Positions 7,764-15,990 of a DNA stretch of 30,834 nt are shown one piece after another. The position numbers and the translations under genes are program-made. Within the stretch, counting starts at the first letter, position 1. Each line of letters opens with the position of its first letter. Source of the DNA: JAAYAY01 sp964429355 (GTDB lineage: Bacteria > Planctomycetota > Planctomycetia > Pirellulales > Thermoguttaceae); NCBI GenBank assembly GCA_964429355.1, contig CAYSCH010000072.1, positions 1 through 30,834 on the forward strand. The letters run 5' to 3'. The notes beneath the pieces were generated by a model. That model searched no databases and was not told the origin of the DNA. It saw nothing but the letters and a program-made list of their open reading frames with translations.

Positions 7764-10700
7764 ATGGCAACTGTCACCGATCGACGAATCCGACCTGCCC
7801 CAGCCAAAACCGAAACCGAAGCTGCGCTGAGACCGCGCCGCCGCTGGCGGTTTCTGCTGGTACTGGCGGTTGGCTGCTTGTTCACCGTGATTGCCCTTCT
7901 GCCCACAATTGCCAGCCGGAGCCCTCTGGCCCATTGGCTCGTTTCACGGGCAACCGCCGATCTGGAGGGTGAAACCTCCGTCGGTTCGATCCATCTGGGA
8001 TGGTTTTCTACACCCGTCCTGACCGACATCGAGATCCGCGACTCTCAGCAGCGGAGTCTCCTCGAAGTCGAGCGCATCCGCGCCGAACGGTCGTTGCTCT
8101 CTCTGCTGTTGAACTCAAGCAAGTTGGGTCGGATCCGAATCGAGAAGCCCGTGCTGTCGATGGTCTACGATGGCGAGGGGACCAATCTGGAGCAGGTATT
8201 CGGTAAATGGCTCCACGGGAAATCGATCGAGGCCAATTCTTCGGCGGAGTTGGCGGTCGCGGGGGGCACGGTTGGCCTGACCGATACTCGATCGGGAAAG
8301 AGCTGGCAAGTCAACGAGATCGACCTGACGGCGGCGATTCCCGCCGACGAGCGAAGCCCGGTCGACCTGCGAGCATCCGGGAATATTGCCGATGCAGAAC
8401 ATGCGGGACGTTTTGCGTTGAAACTGGCCGTCAATCGCACGGCCGTCCGAAAAGACCCGCTATCGGCCATCGAGGCCCTCGAAGCCGAACTGGAGAACAC
8501 GCCACTGGAGATGTTCGCACCGCTCCTGGCTCGCTCGATGCCTGGCACCGAGCTGGGTGGGTGCCTCAGCGCGTTTGCCAAGTGCGAAGTGACGGGCGGC
8601 AGCATCCAGCCCGAAATGGCCATTCAGTTGACCGCCGTGGTGGACGACTTCCTGCTTGCCGGCAGCGCGGTCCATGGAGACCGGCTTGCGATCGATCGAA
8701 TCGAGGCGGGCGGCCGTGCCTCGTGGCGAGGGCGGCTCGTCGACATCGAGCGACTCCGCGTGCAGACCGAGCTCGGCAATGCGGTCGTCAGCGGCGGATT
8801 CAACCTGGGCGACGAGTCGTTCACGACGTTGCTCAAATCGCTTGCTGAGCAGACCTACCGAATCGAAGCTGGCGTGAACCTGGCAACTCTCGCCGCACGG
8901 CTGCCCAACACCTTGCGGCTCCAGGAAGGGCTGCAGCTTCAGTCCGGAGATGCCACGATCGTATTGGAGAGCCGCCGTTCCGGCGACACCATGCATTGGG
9001 ATGGGCGTGCCGACATCAACCGGTTGTCGGCCGAACGCCAGGGCCGCCAGATCCGCTGGCCCGAACCGATTCACGCCAGTCTTTCGGCAAGCAGCAACTC
9101 CCAGGGGCTCTCGCTTGAGCGACTGGAGTGCCAGGCGACACATCTGCAGTTCAATGCATCCGGAACGCCGCAGCGAGTCGACGGTTCGCTCAGTTTCGAC
9201 CTCGCGGGGCTCGCCGACGAGGTCTCCCAGCTCATCGACCTGGGCAGATTGAAGATGTCGGGCAAGGGGCACGGCCGCTTCCAGTGGCTGCGCCAGACCG
9301 AACAGAAATACACGGCCGACGGCGATCTCCAGGTCGACCAGTTCCAGCTCGCGCTCGGTGACGAACCAGGCTGGTCCGATGCCAAACTCCAACTGCGGGG
9401 CGATGCCCAGGGGACGATCGGCAGCACCTCGCAGATCGCCGTCCAGTCGGGAAAGGTGCAGCTCCAGATCGGCGACGATCAATTCACCGCCACCCTGGCT
9501 GAGCCGGTCCAGGACATCGCCCACGCCCCGTCCTATCCGCTCAGTTGGACGACCGAAGGCGATCTGGCCCGCTGGTCCTCGCGGTTGGGGCCGGTTCTGC
9601 CCCTGGGGGACTGGCAGATGGCCGGCCGTCTCAGCGCAACGGGGCGCCTGGATTACGCCCAGGAAGCGGCCACGCTACGCGATGCGAAGATCCGAGTCGA
9701 AGAGTTTTCCCTGCGTAGCCAGCAATTGAACTTCTTCGATCCCGACATGGAACTGCTGGTCGGAATGGCAAAGTGGCTCCCCGCGCAGAACCGGATCGAG
9801 GTCCCGTCGGCGACATTTTCCGGGCAGACGATCGGAGCCGGTGTCGAACCGATGGCGGTCACCTGGTCGGATGACAATCTCACCCAACTCGACGGCGCCC
9901 TGGCCGTCAGAACGACCCTGGATCGGATCCAGCAGTGGGCCACCGCCACCGTCACCGAGCCGCCCAAGTGGACGTTGCGGGGGAACCTGACTGCACGGAG
10001 CACGTTCCGCACGGTGGAAGAGAAAACCGCCTTCGATGGAGACGTGTCGGTCGAGCAGTTCCAGGCCAATCATCAGTCGGGCAAGAAGCTGGAGGAGGCC
10101 AAACTTCGATTGACCGCCCGCGGCCAGTACGATCCCGCGGCCCGTGAGATTCTGCTCAGTGCAGCGAAACTGGAATCGGGACTCGTCGGCGCCGACGCAA
10201 GTGGAAAACTGGCCTTTCCCGGCACCAGCCCGCGAGTCGATCTCGACGGCCAGTGTCAATACGACCTGGTGCGGCTGTCGGAGCTTGGCCGCCTGCACCT
10301 CGGACTTCCCTTGTTTGTCGCCGGGCGCGACACGAGTCCCTTCTCCTTTCATGGTCCACTCTCGCCTGCCGAGGCCACAGCCGGGCTGGAACTGAGATGG
10401 ACCGGGGCGGAGATCGCCGGTTTCCTGATCGGCCCGGGTGAGGTGAAGGCTCAAATGGCTGGCGGCGCCGTCCACGCCAATCCGATCGAGATCGACGTCA
10501 GCGAAGGTCGCATGGCCTTGAGACCCCAGGTCACATTCTCCCCGGCAGGTTCCGTTCTGCAGATCGAGTCGGGACGGGTTGCCGAACGCATTCGTATCAG
10601 CCCTCGAATGTGCGCCGGCGCCCTGCAATACATTGCCCCGCCCCTGGCCGGAGTGGCCACGGCGGAAGGCACGTTTTCGATCGAGATGGAACAGTGCTCT

Positions 10701-11186
10701 ATTCCGCTCGACGCACCCGAGAAGGGCGACCTGTCGGGCCGGATGACGGTTCATGCCGTCTCCATCGGGCCGGGACCGCTCATACGCGAACTGGCCACGG
10801 CCCTCGGGTTCGGCCGAACGGCCCAGTTGAGCCGCGAATCGACGGTTCCCTTCCGCCTGGTTGACGGTCGCGTCTATCATCGCGATCTCGAGCTCGTCTT
10901 TCCGGAAGTGACCATGAAAACCTACGGTTCGGTCGGGTTGGACCAGTCGCTGGCCTTGATCGTGGAAATGCCGATTCCCGACAAGTGGCGGACCGGGAAC
11001 CAGACGATCGACAGCATCGTCCAGAACCAGGCTCTTCGGTTGCCGATTGGTGGCTCGCTCATGGAGCCGTCGATCGATCGTCGCGAGCTGGAACGCCAGG
11101 CAGGCAAGTTCATGCAGGGTGCGGTTCAGAACGTGCTGGAAAAGCAACTCAACCGGCAACTGGAACGGCTCTTGCAGCCGAAGTAG
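7764..11186 (+). CDS. AsmA-like giant envelope protein
   Basis: An 1140-residue protein. ATG 7764 is preceded by GGGAGGTG, and the sequence then shows a basic stretch and one membrane helix (about 29-49), so the long remainder should lie in the periplasm. The body is a run of short beta-strand repeats (LxLxxLxxxxG...), with conserved-looking blocks at the start (LGWFSTPVLTDIEIRD, about 85-100) and end (PFRLVDGRVYHRDLEL and PIGGSLMEPSID), all typical of the AsmA/TamB/DUF748 group. Such proteins form hydrophobic grooves thought to carry phospholipids between the two membranes. The final 40 residues are basic and helical. No partner gene is adjacent. Assignment to the wider AsmA-like group is firm; the exact subfamily is not. 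Confidence 0.8.
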   Translation: MATVTDRRIRPAPAKTETEAALRPRRRWRFLLVLAVGCLFTVIALLPTIASRSPLAHWLVSRATADLEGETSVGSIHLGWFSTPVLTDIEIRDSQQRSLLEVERIRAERSLLSLLLNSSKLGRIRIEKPVLSMVYDGEGTNLEQVFGKWLHGKSIEANSSAELAVAGGTVGLTDTRSGKSWQVNEIDLTAAIPADERSPVDLRASGNIADAEHAGRFALKLAVNRTAVRKDPLSAIEALEAELENTPLEMFAPLLARSMPGTELGGCLSAFAKCEVTGGSIQPEMAIQLTAVVDDFLLAGSAVHGDRLAIDRIEAGGRASWRGRLVDIERLRVQTELGNAVVSGGFNLGDESFTTLLKSLAEQTYRIEAGVNLATLAARLPNTLRLQEGLQLQSGDATIVLESRRSGDTMHWDGRADINRLSAERQGRQIRWPEPIHASLSASSNSQGLSLERLECQATHLQFNASGTPQRVDGSLSFDLAGLADEVSQLIDLGRLKMSGKGHGRFQWLRQTEQKYTADGDLQVDQFQLALGDEPGWSDAKLQLRGDAQGTIGSTSQIAVQSGKVQLQIGDDQFTATLAEPVQDIAHAPSYPLSWTTEGDLARWSSRLGPVLPLGDWQMAGRLSATGRLDYAQEAATLRDAKIRVEEFSLRSQQLNFFDPDMELLVGMAKWLPAQNRIEVPSATFSGQTIGAGVEPMAVTWSDDNLTQLDGALAVRTTLDRIQQWATATVTEPPKWTLRGNLTARSTFRTVEEKTAFDGDVSVEQFQANHQSGKKLEEAKLRLTARGQYDPAAREILLSAAKLESGLVGADASGKLAFPGTSPRVDLDGQCQYDLVRLSELGRLHLGLPLFVAGRDTSPFSFHGPLSPAEATAGLELRWTGAEIAGFLIGPGEVKAQMAGGAVHANPIEIDVSEGRMALRPQVTFSPAGSVLQIESGRVAERIRISPRMCAGALQYIAPPLAGVATAEGTFSIEMEQCSIPLDAPEKGDLSGRMTVHAVSIGPGPLIRELATALGFGRTAQLSRESTVPFRLVDGRVYHRDLELVFPEVTMKTYGSVGLDQSLALIVEMPIPDKWRTGNQTIDSIVQNQALRLPIGGSLMEPSIDRRELERQAGKFMQGAVQNVLEKQLNRQLERLLQPK

Positions 11187-11257
11187 GGTGCGTCTCCACT
11201 CGCCAATTACGGCCGCGTATCTTGACGTGTCAGGCCTTGCTTGATAACTCTTCAGTT

Positions 11258-11304
11258 ACCCGTGGTGCGTCAAGACGCCCCCCTGCACGACCCGTGGTGT
11301 ATCA
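11258..11304. repeat. Pair of 15-base direct repeats before the permease gene
   Basis: ACCCGTGGTGCGTCA at 11258 and ACCCGTGGTGTATCA at 11290 differ in two bases and start 32 bases apart, about three helical turns. An 8-bp inverted repeat, TCTTGACG (11220) and CGTCAAGA (11268), partly overlaps them. All lie in the 133-base leader of the permease gene, which makes an operator plausible but unproven. Confidence 0.4.
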
Positions 11305-11319
11305 GAAACCTCCAGGACC

Positions 11320-12921
11320 ATGTCCCGGCCTAACGCTCTGCACGACCTCCTCCGACATCACCGCCTGTGGCTGGGGATGCTCGTGGTTGCATTGATCGCC
11401 TCGGCCGTGCTTCTCGATGATCGCCTTGGATCGCTCGTGCGAAACACGGTCTGGCTCGTGCTGGGCTCACTGGCAGTCAGCCTTCCGCTGGGGAGTCTGG
11501 CGGCAGTGGCGATCACTCGGACCGACATGCCGGGCCGGGCCCTGGCCGCAACGGGCCTTGGCGCCATGCTTCTCGTGCCGATATACCTGCAGGCCGCAGC
11601 GTGGCAGGCGGGGTTCGGACTCCAGGGCTGGATCACACTCAACTGGACCCACGGTGTGTGGCTCGCGGGCATGCCCGCCGCCATCTGGATCCATGGGATT
11701 GCGGCGATTCCCTGGGTGGTGTTGATTGTCGGCTCGGGACTCCGGCTCGTGGAGCCGGAGTTGGAGGAGCAGGCCCTGCTGGACGCTTCGCCGGCCCAAG
11801 TCTTCCGGTATGTGACGTTTCCCGCATGCTACGGGGCCCTTGGAGCGGCGGCCCTCTGGGTGGCTGTGACCATATCGACCGAGATGGCCGTGACGGATCT
11901 GTTTGCCGTCCGCACGTTTGCCGAAGAAATCTATACACAGACGGTAGCAGGTCCGTGGCTGGTCGAAGGTCGCTTCATCGGACCGCCGGGCTTCGTTCCG
12001 TGCCTGTTGTTGAGCATGGCACTTATTCTCGCCGGCATGGTTCTTCTGGTTTCGGTGGCATCGACGCGGCGTCCGCCCAGTCGGCGGCGTCTGCTGACCT
12101 ACTCGCTTGGCAATGGGCGGCCGCTGGCGGCCGCAGCCATGGCAAACCTCCTCCTGATCGTGATTGCGGTCCCACTGGTCAATCTGTCGGCCAAGGCGGG
12201 TCTGGTGGTGACCCAGACAGCATCCGGACGGATTCGCGAGTGGTCGCCGGGCAAGTTCCTGGAGATGGTTGCCTTCGCGCCCCACGACTATGGGGAGGAA
12301 TTCGGCTGGACACTGTTGATCGGCCTGCTGGCGGCCACGGCCGCGGTGGCCGTCGGCGCGCTCCTGGCCTGGCTGGCCTGCCGCCGCGGTATTGCCCGAA
12401 TCCTGGTCTGGCTGGTGACCGCCACGGCACTGGCGACTCCCGGGCCCGTGATCGGACTGGCAGTCATTCGGCTGCTCAATCAACCCGCCGTTCCGCTGCT
12501 CGATTTCCTCTACAGTCAGTCGATCCTTGCACCGTGCCTGGCGCAGGCGATTCGCGCCCTGGCGCCGGCCATCCTGATCTGCTGGTTTGCCTTCCACAGT
12601 ATCTCGCCGGCGGTTCTGGAAGCCGCTCGGGTCGACGGTGCGGGAGCCTGGAGACAATTTTTCCAGATCGCCTTGCCGATGCGCCGGTCGGCGATTTTTC
12701 TGGCCTGGTTGACCTCGGCAATCGTCGCCACGGGCGACTTGGCCGCAAGCGTGCTTACCGTTCCCCCAGGAGTGAATACCCTTTCGATCCGCATCTTCAC
12801 CCTGCTGCACTACGGCGTTGAAGACGTTGTGGCTGGGATCTGCCTCGCATCGGCCACAGCCTTTGCCGTCGTAACGCTGCTCCTCGGCCGGTGGGGGCAA
12901 CGAATCCTGACGATCCACTGA
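11320..12921 (+). CDS. ABC transporter permease, fused two-domain (iron(III)/thiamine type)
   Basis: A 533-residue protein with about twelve hydrophobic segments. It holds two binding-protein-dependent permease domains in one chain, each with its cytoplasmic EAA loop: EEQALLDASPAQVFRYVTFP near 149-168 and LEAARVDGAGAWRQFFQIALP near 433-453. This doubled layout and length fit FbpB/ThiP-type permeases, which form the whole membrane channel for iron(III) or thiamine uptake. The EAA loops contact the ATPase. Neither ATPase nor binding protein is encoded on either side, so the partners must be elsewhere. The substrate cannot be decided from the permease alone. ATG 11320 is the only good start; an AGGA lies unusually close to it. 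Confidence 0.85.
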   Translation: MSRPNALHDLLRHHRLWLGMLVVALIASAVLLDDRLGSLVRNTVWLVLGSLAVSLPLGSLAAVAITRTDMPGRALAATGLGAMLLVPIYLQAAAWQAGFGLQGWITLNWTHGVWLAGMPAAIWIHGIAAIPWVVLIVGSGLRLVEPELEEQALLDASPAQVFRYVTFPACYGALGAAALWVAVTISTEMAVTDLFAVRTFAEEIYTQTVAGPWLVEGRFIGPPGFVPCLLLSMALILAGMVLLVSVASTRRPPSRRRLLTYSLGNGRPLAAAAMANLLLIVIAVPLVNLSAKAGLVVTQTASGRIREWSPGKFLEMVAFAPHDYGEEFGWTLLIGLLAATAAVAVGALLAWLACRRGIARILVWLVTATALATPGPVIGLAVIRLLNQPAVPLLDFLYSQSILAPCLAQAIRALAPAILICWFAFHSISPAVLEAARVDGAGAWRQFFQIALPMRRSAIFLAWLTSAIVATGDLAASVLTVPPGVNTLSIRIFTLLHYGVEDVVAGICLASATAFAVVTLLLGRWGQRILTIH

Positions 12922-13441
12922 AACCGCAGAACAAGACACGCATGCTGACGGAAACGGGTGATGTCAGAATCAGAACCCGGTTTCTCCGGCAGGTGCTCAG
13001 ACCTCATTCTCCGCCGGAACCACAAACGGGTTTCGGGACCGAGACCTGGAAGGACGTTCGGGAGGAGGATGCGTTGCACGTCTGCCCGGCAGGTAATAGA
13101 CTGCAACTTCTGGAGCGATCTTGGCCCGATACCGACCCGAACGATTGCATGCACGGGCGATCGTCACCGTCAATGGCGGATGGATGGGAAGATAGGGCAG
13201 GCTGGGCTATTGTGCGACCGGACGGTTTCCTTTAGCATGTCGGCAGTTGAACGGCCAATCTCATCGGGGGAACTGACACCCGACACAACGGAGCCCCCCG
13301 GATGCCACTCCTCGACAACAGACGCCTGGATATGAAGAATCAATGACTGTCGCGGGTTTGGTGGGCAGGACTCCTTCCTGCCCTGGAGCCCGACACTCGA
13401 ATATGGACGATTGGTCGCCCCTTACCGCTGGACAGGTCGAG
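12922..13441. other. 520-base intergenic stretch with repeated short motif
   Basis: No credible gene is seen between the permease and proC. The small plus-strand frames here lack ribosome-binding sites and have unnatural composition. The left part contains the GAAACGGGT-type motif cluster described separately. The right part should hold the proC promoter, but none is clear. Confidence 0.45.
12951..13034. repeat. Three copies of a GAAACSGGT-like motif
   Basis: GAAACGGGT (12951-12959), ACCCGGTTTC (12975-12984, inverted) and AAACGGGTTTC (13024-13034) are related. The first two can pair into a stem with one bulged G just after the permease stop, so they may also act as an imperfect terminator. 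The middle copy, AGAACCCGGTTTCT, is a near-palindrome of the kind dispersed between genes in some bacteria. Confidence 0.35.
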
Positions 13442-14254
13442 ATGCTCAATCAGAAGATCGGATTCGTTGGGGCTGGCCAGATGGCCACCGCCCTGGCCCA
13501 GGGATTCGTGCGGGCCGAGTTGACCGGCGGCGAGCGGCTGTGGGCTGCTGACCCGATTGCCAAATCGGCACAGATTTTTGCCGAGCGGACCGGCGGGTTG
13601 ATTGCAGCTGGAAATCCGGACCTTGTCGAGAAGGCAGAGGTCATCTTCCTGGCCGTCAAGCCGCAGCAGATGGGAGCAGTGCTGGACGAGATTCGCCCCT
13701 GTCTCACGTCTGGCAAATTGGTTGTTTCGATTGCCGCGGGAGTGTCGATTGCCAGAATCTCTGCCGCCCTGGGTGCCCAGACCCGGATCGTGCGGGTCAT
13801 GCCGAACACGCCGTGCCTGGTTGGTCGGGGAGCCTGCGGGTTCTGCCTGAGCCCGGCGGCCACGGAGGCGGATGCTGCCCTGGTGGAGCAACTGCTCCGC
13901 GCGGTGGGCATAGCCTTCTGTGTGCCGGAGAAATTGATGGATGCCGTGACCGGACTGTCCGGGTCGGGGCCGGCGTTCGTGTATACGATCATCGAGGCGC
14001 TGAGCGACGGCGGCGTGCGAATGGGCCTTCCGCGCAACGTTGCGACGGCACTGGCGGCCCAGACGGTGGCGGGAGCCGCGGAGATGGTTCTTTCGACCGG
14101 AGAGCACACCGGCGCTCTGAAGGACCGCGTGACCAGCCCGGGCGGGACGACGATCGCCGGAATCCAAGCCCTGGAAGAAGGTGGACTGCGGGCCGCCCTG
14201 ATGGCGGCCGTGGAAACCGCAACCGAACGCTCGATGGAACTGGGACATTCGTGA
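13442..14254 (+). CDS. proC: Pyrroline-5-carboxylate reductase
   Basis: A 270-residue enzyme that reduces 1-pyrroline-5-carboxylate to proline with NAD(P)H, the last step of proline synthesis, in the cytoplasm. The Rossmann motif GFVGAGQMATAL begins at residue 6, MPNTPCLVGRGA sits mid-protein, and the family signature runs through SGSGPAFVYTIIEAL to SPGGTTIAG near the end. ATG 13442 places the Rossmann strand right at the N-terminus as in other ProC proteins; the frame stays open for 33 codons upstream but that extension is not conserved in style. Length is normal for the family. No other proline gene is adjacent. Confidence 0.93.
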   Translation: MLNQKIGFVGAGQMATALAQGFVRAELTGGERLWAADPIAKSAQIFAERTGGLIAAGNPDLVEKAEVIFLAVKPQQMGAVLDEIRPCLTSGKLVVSIAAGVSIARISAALGAQTRIVRVMPNTPCLVGRGACGFCLSPAATEADAALVEQLLRAVGIAFCVPEKLMDAVTGLSGSGPAFVYTIIEALSDGGVRMGLPRNVATALAAQTVAGAAEMVLSTGEHTGALKDRVTSPGGTTIAGIQALEEGGLRAALMAAVETATERSMELGHS

Positions 14255-14258
14255 CAGG

Positions 14259-14287
14259 TTGGGACGCCGGATCGTTTGGCGTAGAAT
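14259..14287 (+). promoter_or_regulatory. Candidate sigma70-like promoter
   Basis: TTGGGA (14259-14264), a spacer of exactly 17 bases and TAGAAT (14282-14287) match the -35/-10 consensus at four and five of six positions. It lies just after the proC stop and about 150 bases before the two small coupled genes, which it would drive. Confidence 0.45.
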
Positions 14288-14439
14288 GGAAACCGATCCC
14301 ATGACTCTGCCCGTTTCGCGCACCGGATTGCTTCGTGTGTCAGTGCTTGGTCGCAAGCAGTGCTTTTGAGGTCGTGTATCGTACACAGCCTGCGAGCAAG
14401 CGGTGGCACACGGGCCGGATGTTGGAGAATTGCTCGACC

Positions 14440-14673
14440 ATGTCTGTCTTCTGCCAAATCGACGACAAATTCGTTCCGCTCTACCGCATCATGTGGATTT
14501 CGGCGGTGCCTCATTTCTGCGGCGCTGAAGATTGCCAGCGCGAGGGAGAGTACGAGGTGCAACTGGAGCACGGAGAAACGCTTTGGGCGACCGCCAAGGA
14601 ACAGGCGACCGCTCTGCAGGCGATCGAGGCATGGCACGGCGAGGAAGACGAACTGCTGGACGAGGGAGACTAG
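14440..14673 (+). CDS. Small conserved-looking protein of unknown function
   Basis: A 77-residue protein that I do not recognise. ATG 14440 is supported by GGAG at 14424-14427, ten to twelve bases upstream. The sequence has aromatic and hydrophobic residues near the start (FVPLYRIMWISAVPHFC), a CGAEDC pair that could bind metal, and a strongly acidic C-terminus. It ends two bases before the next gene, so the pair is probably translated together. There is no signal peptide or membrane helix, so it is likely cytoplasmic. Codon use and acidity fit a real protein; function is open. Confidence 0.65.
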   Translation: MSVFCQIDDKFVPLYRIMWISAVPHFCGAEDCQREGEYEVQLEHGETLWATAKEQATALQAIEAWHGEEDELLDEGD

Positions 14674-14675
14674 CG

Positions 14676-15158
14676 ATGTCGATGTTTGAAGATGGCCAAT
14701 ACCAGTGGCGAGAGACCTACTTCGTGCTCTTTCCTTCCCAGCGCCGTCCCAAGCTGAAGGACGTACAGAAGGCGATCACGAAGCTCCGTCAGCACCTGAC
14801 GCTCACGAATCTCGCCGCAGACAAGGACGGGTTGCTCGAATCGCTCACGATCCTCGCCCCTGACGATTTTGCCGCCCTCGACGTTTCGTACCTTTCCGGG
14901 GACGAAGTGCGCGAGCAAGTGGCTCAGCTCGCCGAGGAAGTCGAGCCGAGTTGCTGCTGCGAGGACGAAAAGAAACGCCTGAAGGAACTCCGCGAGTGCG
15001 ACGCGCGACTCGACATCTTTCACTTCGAACAGATGGTCGACGCCGATGCCGAAGAAGACGGCATGTTTGATCCCAGCGCACTTCTGGTGATCCTCGACAC
15101 CCTTGCCGAGCTGACCGACGGGGTCTCTGTGGATCCCCAGGGCGGGGCCATGCTCTGA
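14676..15158 (+). CDS. Acidic protein of unknown function, coupled to the previous gene
   Basis: A 160-residue acidic protein, started at ATG 14676 with GAGGGAG about seven bases upstream inside the end of the preceding gene; ATG 14682 is an alternative. It begins WRETYFVLFPSQRRPKLKDV, has a helical basic stretch (KAITKLRQHL), then long acidic helices with a CCCEDEKKR cluster of three adjacent cysteines near residue 90. I know no family for it. The tight spacing to the 77-residue protein suggests that the two work together. The gene ends about 100 bases before the EF-P-like gene, which has its own promoter candidate. Confidence 0.7.
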   Translation: MSMFEDGQYQWRETYFVLFPSQRRPKLKDVQKAITKLRQHLTLTNLAADKDGLLESLTILAPDDFAALDVSYLSGDEVREQVAQLAEEVEPSCCCEDEKKRLKELRECDARLDIFHFEQMVDADAEEDGMFDPSALLVILDTLAELTDGVSVDPQGGAML

Positions 15159-15165
15159 CTCCGGC

Positions 15166-15195
15166 TTGTGGATTTCCGGCCCCGCATGCCATAAT
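15166..15195 (+). promoter_or_regulatory. Candidate promoter of the EF-P-like gene
   Basis: TTGTGG (15166-15171) and CATAAT (15190-15195) are 18 bases apart, about 65 bases upstream of the ATG at 15259. The -10 matches at five of six positions; the -35 is weak. Confidence 0.35.
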
Positions 15196-15258
15196 GGGGC
15201 TTGGTGGTGTGCAAACGCCGTGTCACCTTCCGCTCCCCCCAGCTTGGGCCGTTCTGCC

Positions 15259-15822
15259 ATGCTCGCCAAGGAAATCAAAACCGGAACGATCGTCAATTAC
15301 AACGATGCCCCTTGCATCATCGAAACGATTTCGGTCCAGAGCCCGAGTGCCCGTGGGGCCGCCACGTTCTACAAGTACCGCGCCCGGAACCTGATGACCA
15401 AACAGAAGGTCGATATCACGCTCCGCAGCGGCGAGTCGCTCGACGAGGCCGATTTCCAACGCCGTCCGGTCAAGTATCTCTATGCCGACGGAACGAGTCT
15501 CGTCTTCATGGACAACGAGAACTTCGAGCAGTATCCGCTCGCGAGAGAAGTGGTCGAAGACGAGATCCAATACCTCACCGAGGACCTGGAAGGCGTGTTC
15601 GTTCTGATCTACAACGACCAGCCCGTCGGTATCCAGATTCCCTCGACGGTCGAGCTCAAGGTGATCCAGTGCGATCCCGGCATCAAGGGCAACTCGGCCA
15701 CGTCGCGGACTAAGCCGGCCACCTTGGAGACCGGGTTGATTGTTCAAGTTCCCGAGTACCTGAGCCAGGGCGAGGTGGTCAAGGTCGATACCCGCACCGG
15801 ACAGTACCTGTCGCGGGCTTGA
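15259..15822 (+). CDS. efpL: Elongation factor P paralogue of the EfpL/YeiP type
   Basis: A 187-residue translation factor. EF-P binds between the P and E sites of the ribosome and helps polyproline stretches form peptide bonds. ATG 15259 starts MLAKEIKTG, the usual N-terminal strand. The loop that reaches the peptidyl centre reads QSPSARGAATFYK with Arg32 at the tip; E. coli YeiP/EfpL has QSPTARGAAT here, whereas classic EF-P has a modified lysine in PGKGQ. The C-terminal signature NSATSRTKPATLETGLIVQVPEYL also follows YeiP, while the ending KVDTRTGQYLSRA is as in EF-P. I therefore call it EfpL-like; an arginine-type EF-P is the alternative. No modification gene (EpmA/B or EarP) is seen nearby. 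Confidence 0.85.
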   Translation: MLAKEIKTGTIVNYNDAPCIIETISVQSPSARGAATFYKYRARNLMTKQKVDITLRSGESLDEADFQRRPVKYLYADGTSLVFMDNENFEQYPLAREVVEDEIQYLTEDLEGVFVLIYNDQPVGIQIPSTVELKVIQCDPGIKGNSATSRTKPATLETGLIVQVPEYLSQGEVVKVDTRTGQYLSRA

Positions 15823-15856
15823 ACGGCCGATACCCCGCCGCCTAGTGTTCTGCTAG

Positions 15857-15870
15857 CCCGCTCTTGCGGG
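15857..15870 (+). terminator. Candidate terminator after the EF-P-like gene
   Basis: CCCGC/GCGGG, a perfect 5-bp stem with loop TCTT, is followed by ATTTGTT and lies 35 bases after the stop at 15822. Stem and T run are short, so termination may be partial. Confidence 0.5.
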
Positions 15871-15884
15871 ATTTGTTAGGTTGA

Positions 15885-15917
15885 CAGGCAGGGCAATTGC
15901 GTCTCCTGCCTGGTTTT
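15885..15917 (+). terminator. Second hairpin with T run
   Basis: CAGGCAGG (15885-15892) pairs perfectly with CCTGCCTG (15905-15912) around a 12-base loop, followed by GTTTT and soon TTTTT. Together with the hairpin 15 bases upstream it forms a tandem terminator before the cysteine-cluster gene. The loop is longer than usual. Confidence 0.5.
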
Positions 15918-15990
15918 GAGGGGATTTTTACCCGTTTGTCCGAACCGAAGTCGCTCTCAATCCCTCTACTCCTGACTGGAAGTTGTGCGC

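Noticed and set aside
8460..9524. Minus-strand frame inside the AsmA-like gene
   Set aside because: Antisense shadow; no ribosome-binding site or domain.
11467..12939. 490-codon minus-strand frame over the permease
   Set aside because: Very hydrophilic Arg/Gln/His-rich translation opposite a clear membrane permease.
12891..13335. Small plus-strand frames between the permease and proC
   Set aside because: No ribosome-binding sites, odd composition and overlapping each other in different frames.
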